From Candidatus Adiutrix sp. (GTDB taxonomy: Bacteria > Desulfobacterota > Desulfarculia > Adiutricales > Adiutricaceae), in the NCBI GenBank assembly GCA_031273445.1, contig JAISRV010000030.1, forward strand, positions 1 to 5,425: DNA of 5,425 bases, read 5' to 3'. Shown piece after piece: positions 1-5,425 of this stretch. Numbering within the stretch: position 1 is the stretch's first letter; each line of letters begins with the position of its first letter. The translations under genes and the position numbers were made by a program. A model generated the notes under the pieces. It saw nothing but the letters and a program-made list of their open reading frames with translations. It ran no database searches and was not told the origin of the DNA.

Positions 1-1
1 A

Positions 2-58
2 AAAGCACTGGCCGCCTTAATGGGGCTGACGCTGATGACGGCCTCGGGGGCCGCGGCC
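2..58 (+). other. Signal peptide, C-terminal part (start codon outside window)
   Basis: Residues 1-19 read as a hydrophobic stretch, KALAALMGLTLMTASGAAA, followed by Glu-Pro-His. The alanines at 17-19 give a good signal peptidase I site (AxA), so the mature protein probably starts at E20. An in-frame ATG at 20-22 exists, but starting there would leave only about 13 residues with no basic n-region, and the hydrophobic stretch already runs upstream of it. The real start is therefore most likely upstream of the window, behind a basic n-region. This means Sec-dependent export, as expected for PilY1 proteins. Confidence 0.8.
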
Positions 59-3000
59 GAACCGCATAGGAGGGACTATCAGGCCACGCCTTTCTGGGTG
101 GCCGAGCCTTACATACCGCAGGTTCTGCTGATTCTTTCCAAAGATTATAAAATGTTCTATCAGGCTTATGCCGGCCTGATCGTGGATATAGACGGCGACG
201 GGCGCATCGACACCGGGTTTAACCCGGCGGCGGAATATATCGGTTATTTCGATTCGAGATCCTGCTATGCCTATAAAGCCGGCCATGAAGGCAAGGAGAC
301 CTATAACAACCGCTGGTTCGCGGCTGACCCCGCCGGCTATTTTCTGCGGGTCGGGCCGACCGTCGACGACGAGGCGACCCCGACCAGACCGGCGGGACTC
401 AAAGGTTATATTCCCTCGCCCCGTTCGGTCGCCGGCATCTGCGACGGCAGGACTTTCAGCGGCAACTGGCTCAATTTCATGACCTCCAGCCGCATGGACG
501 TCATCAGAAAAATCCTTTACGGCGGGGATCGGGTGGTCGATTCCGAAAAAGAAACATATCTGGAAGCGTCTTTCGTCCCCCCCGACGCGGCCGTTTGGGG
601 CACCGACATCATGGCGGACGACATATGGAACAATACGCCTTACAACGCCTATTACGACATCAGAAAATACGCTCCTTTCAGTAAACCCGCGAACGGCCGG
701 GCGCATTATTTCGCCCGAGTGCGCGACACCGCCGAGGGGGCCCTTTTCCCGGCTCTGCGCATGGCCGAAAATGTTCAGATCGGCACCACCGAACGCCGCT
801 ACTGGGATTGGGTCATGCAGGACCGGCCGGTGCCCAACGACAACTATATCCACTCTTATGTGGACAAATACAAAAGCTACAGGGTAAAAGTCAAGGTCTG
901 CGACAGCTCCGGCAACCTGGAGAACGAGGCCTACGGCTGCCGGCGCTACCCCGGCGGCGCCTACAAACCCGTCGGCCTCCTGCAGAAATACGGCGAGAAC
1001 GACAAAATGTATTTCGGCCTCATGACCGGCGGCTTTTCAGAGACGATGCGCACCAAGGGCGGCGTCATGCGCAATCATATCGACAGCCTCGAGACGTCGA
1101 TCGACTCTTCGACCGGCCAACTTCTGCCCCATGGCCTGCCCTGGAGCATCTCACAGCTCAGAATCTCCGGCCGCAACCTCAAGACCTACGACCCGACCGC
1201 CTCCTGCGCTTACAATGGCTGCTTATATGCCGACTACAACTCCTGGGGCAACCCCTTGGGCGAAATGCTCTATGAGGGCGTGCGCTATTTATCCGGCAGA
1301 ACGGCCCCGACGTCGGCTTTTTCCTCCGGCGAGACCGGAGACCGCTCCGAAACCTTCTTCGGGGCCGCCCGGGCCAACGGCAAGAGCCCCATCAACAACC
1401 TGCTTGACCGCAATTCCCTGAAATCCTGGTCCAGCCGGCCCGCTCTGCTCGCCGGCAACTGCCCAAAGCCGGTCATTCTCCTTATAAGCGACATCGACAG
1501 CAGCTACGACGGCGACGACATCCCCAACAACAACGACCTCAATAAGGCCGAGCTTATGCCGGGCATAGCCGCGGCCGGCCAGGCCAATCTGCCGCAGCAG
1601 TTTTCCATGAACAAATATCTGGAGGAAATAACCAGAAATGAAGGCTACGGCGGCGGCAAATACGCCATCGCCAAGAAGCGCGCCGATGACTGTTCCGCCA
1701 AAACCATGAAAAGTCTGAGCGAAGTCAAAGGCATCTGCCCCCAGGGCCCCTCTTACGAAGGCACCTACAGTCTGGCGGCGGCGGCCTATTATGCCCACAC
1801 CCACAATTTCAACCCCGGCGGCGGCGCGAAAACAGCCATAGACGTTTACGCCGTGACCATGAGCGCGGCTTTTCCGGAGTTGACTTTCAATATGCCCGAC
1901 GGCCTAGGGAAGCCCGACCCTTCCAGAAAAATCTCCATTCTGCCGGTAAACATCACCAGCCTGAACAATCACACCCCTTACTTTGTTCAGAATACGGAGC
2001 GCATTCTTAGCTATATCAACTATTTCCTTTACGACTGGCAGCTGGATAAAAACGGTCTGCCTTTCAGCATCACCATCCGGGTCAACTTTTCCGACCGCAG
2101 CATGGCCGACGACTGGGAAATGGACGTGGTTCAGGAATACAAAGTCAATCTGCTGACCACCGCCGCCACGGCCGGACGTTCCGTCTGCTCCATCGCCAGG
2201 GAGGGCGCGAACTGCGGCGTCAATATAGCCAATATCATCAGCGGGGAGTTCAGAAGCAACCCCGCCGACTATTATTATTTCAAGAACCCGGACACGGCCG
2301 ACAAAAAAAGCGATTTCATCGAAATAAAGCCCAGGGAAGTGGCCGGCCTCAGCGTGGAGTCAAGGTTTATCCTCAACGGTTCGGGCGGCCCCCTGGGCAT
2401 AGGCTACACCATCCTGGGCAGCAAACATGACGGCACCTATATTGAAAACAGCCTGGAAAAAGGCCGGGAAATATGGGCGACCCCCGCCTCGCCCTACAAC
2501 ACTCCGCCGACCTGCCCCTGGACCGGGGCGAGCGGCAACGGCTGCGGTTCGCCCCATAAAAACACCCGTCAGATCCGCACCTTTAAATTCGCGGAAAACA
2601 CGAATATTAAAAATCTGCCCAACCCCATGTGGCTGGCCGCCAAGTACGGCGGGTTCAAAGATCAGGATCACAACGGCATTCCCAATGCCGATTCGGAATG
2701 GAAACGGGGCGGCGGCGGCCCGGGCAAAGACGACCCGCTCAACTATTTCCAGGCCGTCAACATCTCCGATCTGGCCGTTCAGCTGGGCGAGGCCTTTCAG
2801 GCCATTGCCGACAGCGCGGTGACCGGCACGGCCAACTCGGCTTCGATCAACACTATTCTTGGCGGAGGCCTGTCTATCCAGACCCAATACCACACCGCCT
2901 ATAAAGACCCCACGGATTCGAACGTGACCGTCAGATGGGCCGGCTCCGTCTATGCCCTGTTCGTGGATAAATGGGGCAACCTCAGGGAAGACACCAACGG

Positions 3001-5425
3001 CAACGGGAAACTCGACCTGGTCACCAGCCCCCCCGGCGTCGCGCCGGACCGCGAAATAGGCGACAGGATAGTGGTCTTCAGGACGGTGGAGGGTCAAAGC
3101 CTGCCTGAGATCATCCTTTACCGTGATGAACGGGGCAACAACAACCCCACCGACCCCAGGCCGGTCGCTTCTTTCGAGCAGCTCAAGACCGTCTGGAGCG
3201 TCAGCGACGAATTGGCCAAATTAACCGCGGCTCAGGTCAAAGCCAGCCGCGGCTATGACGACGCCGTTCCCGGACGCCGCGTTTATTCGTATTACGGCGG
3301 CCAGCCCGCGGACGGCTCCGCGGCCTGGCCGGCGACGGGCGTCGACCTCGGCGGCTATCTGTTTAATGAAGCCCGGGCCGCGGTTTTGCGTCCGTTCATG
3401 CGCCAGAGCGACGTCAATGAAGCCAGGGACCTCATTAACTATGTTCTGGGGCTTGATCAGCCGAAATACAGAAACAGAACCGTCAAAATGACCTCGCTGC
3501 CGGGCCCGGCCCGGACCTGGCGGCTGGGCGACGTCATGAATTCCAAGCCCATCATCGTGGGCGAACCCGCCGGCAACTTTCATCTTCTTTACGGCGACAA
3601 GGCTTTTGCCGAATATAAATCCCTGCGGGCCAGGCGCCGCCAGGTCGCCTATTTCGGCGCCAACGACGGCCTGCTGCACGCCGTCAACCTCGGCTTCTAC
3701 GGCTCTTTGAAAAGCGGTCAGGCCGGTTATGCGAAACAGGCGGAGATATCGGACGCGGCCTTCCCCCTGGGCGCGGAGCTGTGGGGCTATATACCCACGG
3801 CGATTCTGCCGCATCTGCAGTGGCTGGCCGACCCGGCCTACAACCACGGCTATTATGTGGATATGAAACCCTATATCGTAGACGTCAAAGACGACAGGAA
3901 ATCCGTTGACGCGGAAAAATGGCGCACCGTCATGATCGTCGGTCTGCGTCTGGGCGGCCGGAGCATAAACATGTCTCCGGACAACGATCCGGCGCCGAAA
4001 ATTTCCTATTCCGAATTTTTCGCCCTGGACATCACCGATCCCAGCCGGGAACCGGCCTTGCTGTGGAGATTCAGCCATCAGAATCTGGGGCTCAGCACCG
4101 CCTCCCCCACGGTGGTCCGTTCCAAAGGCTCCTGGTATGTCATTCTGGCCAGCGGCCCGACCAGCGACGTGATGGAAGGCGGCCGGATGATGCCGAAGCC
4201 CGCCGTCGGCGAAACCAACGCCGCCTATGAAGGCGTCAGCACCCAGCGCGCCCGGCTGTTTATTCTGGACGCCCTGACCGGGAAACTGGTTCGCCAGGCG
4301 GCCCCCAACCCTGACGACGACAAGCTGGCGGTCAAGGAGGAAAATAGTTTCTTCAACGACGCCTTTACCCCCAGAGCCGCCTATATCGACAAAAAAATCG
4401 GCGGCGAGACGACTTGGAGCAACCATGTCGTTTATGTCGGCCTGACCGCCAAAAAGAGAGTCGGGGGCAGGGTCGATGACGTCGGCGCCCTCTACCGCCT
4501 GAAAATGGCTGATGAAAAAGGCGCGCCTCTGGATGTGGATAAATGGGAACTGACCCGCCTTTTTAAGACCGACCGACCCGTCACCGGCGCCGTCAATTCC
4601 GCCTATGATCCTCTCGGCAACCTCTGGGTGGTTTTCGGCAGCGGCCGGATCTGGAGCAAAGCCGACCTCAACCCCTGCGGCCTCAATGAAGCCGCGGTGA
4701 CCACCGCCTGCGGCGACAACCATGGCCAGTATTTGTTCGGCATAAAGGAACCGTTGAACGAAGGAGGGAAGATGACTTTCGCCGAAGTCCCCAACGACGG
4801 CGGAATAGCGGACGTCAGCGGCATCAAGGTCTTTGACGACGGCCGGCTGAAGTATCCCGGCGTCAACCTTTTCGGAGCGAATATCACGACTCATGCCTCT
4901 CTCCACGCGCTGATGCTCAAGCGCGGCGCCGGCGCCTACAACGGCTACAAACGGAAAATGGAAACCTGGAAGGTCATTAAAGGCGGGCAGAATCCCGGCA
5001 AAACCGTCTATGAAATCATCGTCACCCAGCCCAAGATCGACCGCTTGCCCAACGGGCGCTCCAACACGATCTTCACCAGTTATCTGACTTCCAAAAACGT
5101 CTGCGACCCGGCCGGTCAAAGCTATCTGAACGTGGCGGATACTTTTACGGGCCTGCCGGCGCCTTATATGAAAGACTACGGCTTTATCGAAGGCCTGAGC
5201 GAGGCCGCCGGCGGCGGCCAGCCGCCGGCGCTGGAAGTGACCGGCGCGAAATCGTCCGGCCAGGGCATGGCTTCCGAAGCCTGGATTTTGAAGACAGGCG
5301 AGGGCACCGTTTACGGCAACACCGGCGCCAACTCGGCTCGCAACACCATGTTCCTGCCGCTGGACCAGAGCGACGCCAGTTCCGTGGTTTCCTGGCGGGA
5401 GGTGCTGGATATGGGTTTCGATATG
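2..5425 (+). CDS. pilY1: PilY1/PilC-family type IV pilus tip protein, very large, partial at both ends
   Basis: One uninterrupted frame of 1808 codons fills the window; neither start nor stop is inside. Residue numbers here count the codon at base 2 as 1. The family acts at the tip of type IV pili, where it promotes pilus assembly, adhesion and surface sensing after Sec export to the periplasm. Visible support: signal peptide end (1-19); VWA-like region with the blocks GNWLNFMTSSRMDV (154-167), YFGLMTGG (337-344), GNPLGEMLYE (416-425) and EGTYSLAAAAYYAH (586-599); calcium-type loops at 62-70, 887-895 and 997-1005; and the PilC-type beta-propeller from about 1173, with RRRQVAYFGANDGLLHA (1211-1227), ELWGYIP (1259-1265) and VVFGSGR (1543-1549). 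It is much longer than Pseudomonas PilY1 (about 1160 residues), because of a large region before the propeller. Sixteen cysteines suit a disulfide-bearing exported protein. No RGD motif is seen. Neighbours and regulation are not visible. Family assignment is firm; the exact role is inferred. Confidence 0.93.
59..277 (+). other. N-terminal module of the mature protein (VLLILSKDYKMFYQAY block)
   Basis: Residues 20-92. The strand VLLILSKD (41-48) runs into YKMFYQAY (49-56), then a calcium-type loop, then a YxGYFDSxxCYxY block with C88. From memory, this order (hydrophobic strand, K-D, K/H-x-x-[FY]-x-AY, DGDG loop, GYFD, CY) recurs at the start of one subgroup of large PilY1-like proteins. In other PilY1 proteins the equivalent strand ends in a DxSxS metal-binding motif; here the residues are S46-K-D48-Y-K50, which do not match it. 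Confidence 0.65.
185..211 (+). other. EF-hand-like calcium-binding loop 1 (DIDGDGRID)
   Basis: Residues 62-70 follow the DxDxDGxxD pattern (D62, D64, D66, G67, D70), the usual spacing of oxygen ligands in EF-hand-type calcium loops. It lies near the mature N-terminus. Calcium binding is inferred from the motif. PilY1 proteins are known to use loops of this kind to control pilus extension and retraction or ligand binding. Confidence 0.7.
458..2140 (+). other. VWA-like region with PilY1-family conserved blocks
   Basis: Residues 153-713 hold a series of blocks I recognise from large PilY1-like proteins: SGNWLNFMTSSRMDVIRKIL (153-172); a KVxVCD segment with C300 and C313 leading into KPVGLLQKYGE and YFGLMTGG (up to 344); GNPLGEMLYEGVRYLSG (416-432); C487 followed by the strand VILLISDIDSS (491-501), the place where relatives have a strand ending in TDG; EGTYSLAAAAYYAHTH (586-601); DVYAVTMS (614-621); and VNFSDRSMADDWEMDVV (694-710). 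The alternating strands and helices suit a von Willebrand A-type fold with insertions. Boundaries are approximate. Confidence 0.65.
2141..2626 (+). other. Middle region with cysteine pairs and a GYTILGSKHDGTY block
   Basis: Residues 714-875 join the VWA-like part to the calcium-loop part. C729 and C738, and C838 and C848, are closely spaced and could form local disulfides. The block GIGYTILGSKHDGTYIE (799-815) resembles a GYxISGTTxDGxYLEV block that I associate with this family. No enzyme motif is visible. I cannot assign a fold beyond a probable beta-rich extracytoplasmic domain. Confidence 0.5.
2660..2686 (+). other. Calcium-binding-type loop 2 (DQDHNGIPN)
   Basis: Residues 887-895 follow DxDxNGxxN (D887, D889, N891, G892, N895), with D897 and E899 close behind. 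The loop directly follows the block WLAAKYGGFK (877-886). A tryptophan/lysine-rich lead such as AAKYGGF followed by an acidic loop and then E-W is typical of large PilY1-like proteins. A glycine run (residues 903-906) follows it. Metal binding is inferred from the motif. Confidence 0.65.
2990..3016 (+). other. Calcium-binding-type loop 3 (DTNGNGKLD)
   Basis: Residues 997-1005 follow DxNxNGxxD (D997, N999, N1001, G1002, D1005). The loop follows VRWAGSVYALFVDKWGNLRE (977-996), a strand-rich block characteristic of PilY1-like proteins just before the propeller. This is the clearest of the three loops in family context. Metal binding is inferred, not shown. Confidence 0.7.
3158..3480 (+). other. 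Helical linker before the propeller
   Basis: Residues 1053-1159 look largely helical: DPRPVASFEQLKTVWSVSDE, then a Tyr/Gly-rich turn (VYSYYGG), then RAAVLRPFMRQSDVNEARDL and INYVLGLDQPKYRNR. The pattern LRPF...EAxxLIxYxxGxDxPxYRxR appears in the same place in related proteins, immediately ahead of the propeller's LGDVxxSKP entry strand. It probably packs against or leads into the propeller. No catalytic motif is present. Confidence 0.55.
3518..5272 (+). other. PilC/PilY1-type beta-propeller domain
   Basis: Residues 1173-1757. The domain opens with WRLGDVMNSKPIIVGEP and continues with NFHLLYGDKAF, then the diagnostic RRRQVAYFGANDGLLHAVN. Next come ELWGYIPTAILPHL, the HGYYVD strand, the WRTVMIVGLRLGGR strand, FFALDITDP, a strand at SPTVVRSKGSWYVILASGP, ARLFILDALTGKLV, NHVVYVGL, VTGAVNSAYDPLGNLWVVFG with SGR, and QYLFGIKEPL. 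These are successive blade strands of the propeller known from the C-terminal half of Pseudomonas PilY1. C1559 and C1570 lie 11 residues apart in a loop and may be bridged. The propeller is the part of PilY1 proteins tied to pilus biogenesis and calcium-controlled retraction. Confidence 0.88.
5273..5425 (+). other. C-terminal tail of the PilY1-like protein, cut by the window edge
   Basis: Residues 1758-1808 read SEAWILKTGEGTVYGNTGAN, then a Met-Phe-Leu-Pro-Leu segment, then VVSWREVLDMGFDM. A SEAWIL...YGNT...VSWRE sequence resembles, from memory, the last few dozen residues of large deltaproteobacterial PilY1-like proteins. The stop codon probably lies only a short way beyond the window. No stop codon or terminator is inside the window. 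Confidence 0.5.

Noticed and set aside
20..22. ATG at 20 as the true start codon
   Set aside because: Starting here would cut the signal peptide to about 13 residues with no positive n-region, while the hydrophobic stretch already continues upstream of it.
17..853. 278-codon open frame on the minus strand as a gene
   Set aside because: It is the antisense of the signal peptide and N-terminal module, and its rich Gly/Arg/Val/Ala composition is what the complement of GC-rich coding sequence produces. No domain is recognisable.
808..1275. 155-codon + strand open frame in another phase
   Set aside because: It overlaps the conserved VWA-like blocks of the main frame, and its Arg/Gln/Pro/Leu-rich translation is typical of an out-of-frame reading.
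2708..2725. GGC repeat as a microsatellite or slippage site
   Set aside because: Only four identical GGC codons are present, encoding a short Gly linker. The frame continues unbroken on both sides, so there is no evidence of phase variation.
2360..3097. 245-codon open frame on the minus strand as a gene
   Set aside because: It is opposite the calcium-loop region of the real gene, in the same codon register, and stops at the complement of a TCA codon. No ribosome binding site or family match is evident.
4334..4343. AAGGAGGAAA purine run as a ribosome binding site
   Set aside because: No start codon follows at a usable distance. It encodes Lys-Glu-Glu in the main frame and is best seen as coding sequence.
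3221..5119. 632-codon open frame on the minus strand as a gene
   Set aside because: It lies in exact codon register opposite a recognisable PilY1 propeller, ends at the complement of a sense TTA codon, shows no protein family signature, and needs a TTG start.

Overview
The window is a single protein-coding gene read left to right. One reading frame on the + strand (codons in register with base 2) runs from the first complete codon to the last base, 1808 codons, with no stop. The true start lies just upstream and the stop just downstream, so the gene is open at both ends. There is no intergenic DNA, and I see no RNA gene, promoter, terminator, mobile element, CRISPR array or long repeat.

The protein is recognisable as a large PilY1/PilC-type type IV pilus tip protein (adhesin and pilus biogenesis factor). 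In order it has: the end of a Sec signal peptide with an AAA|E cleavage site; an N-terminal module with a DxDxDGxxD calcium-type loop; a long von Willebrand A-like region carrying many family blocks; a middle region with cysteine pairs and a GYxxxGxxxDGTY block; two more calcium-type loops (DxDxNGxxN and DxNxNGxxD); a helical linker; and the C-terminal PilC-type beta-propeller, with its signatures RRRQVAYFGANDGLLHA and ELWGYIP. The last visible residues look like the end of the family's C-terminal region, so probably little is missing.

The organism cannot be fixed from one gene. Base composition is moderately GC-rich by eye, with a strong preference for GCC, GGC, GAC and CTG but also frequent AGA/AGG and AAA. 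The domain layout resembles the very large PilY1-like proteins of Desulfobacterota/Deltaproteobacteria and related Gram-negative bacteria. That assignment is inference.

The points worth a second look are within the protein. The metal-binding DxSxS motif expected of an active VWA domain is not present at the two places where I looked for it. Calcium-type loops are concentrated before the propeller, while the propeller blade that carries a calcium loop in Pseudomonas PilY1 seems to lack one. A strong in-frame Shine-Dalgarno plus ATG sits inside the propeller. Very long open frames on the opposite strand are explained by codon bias. I found no evidence of a novel multi-gene system here.
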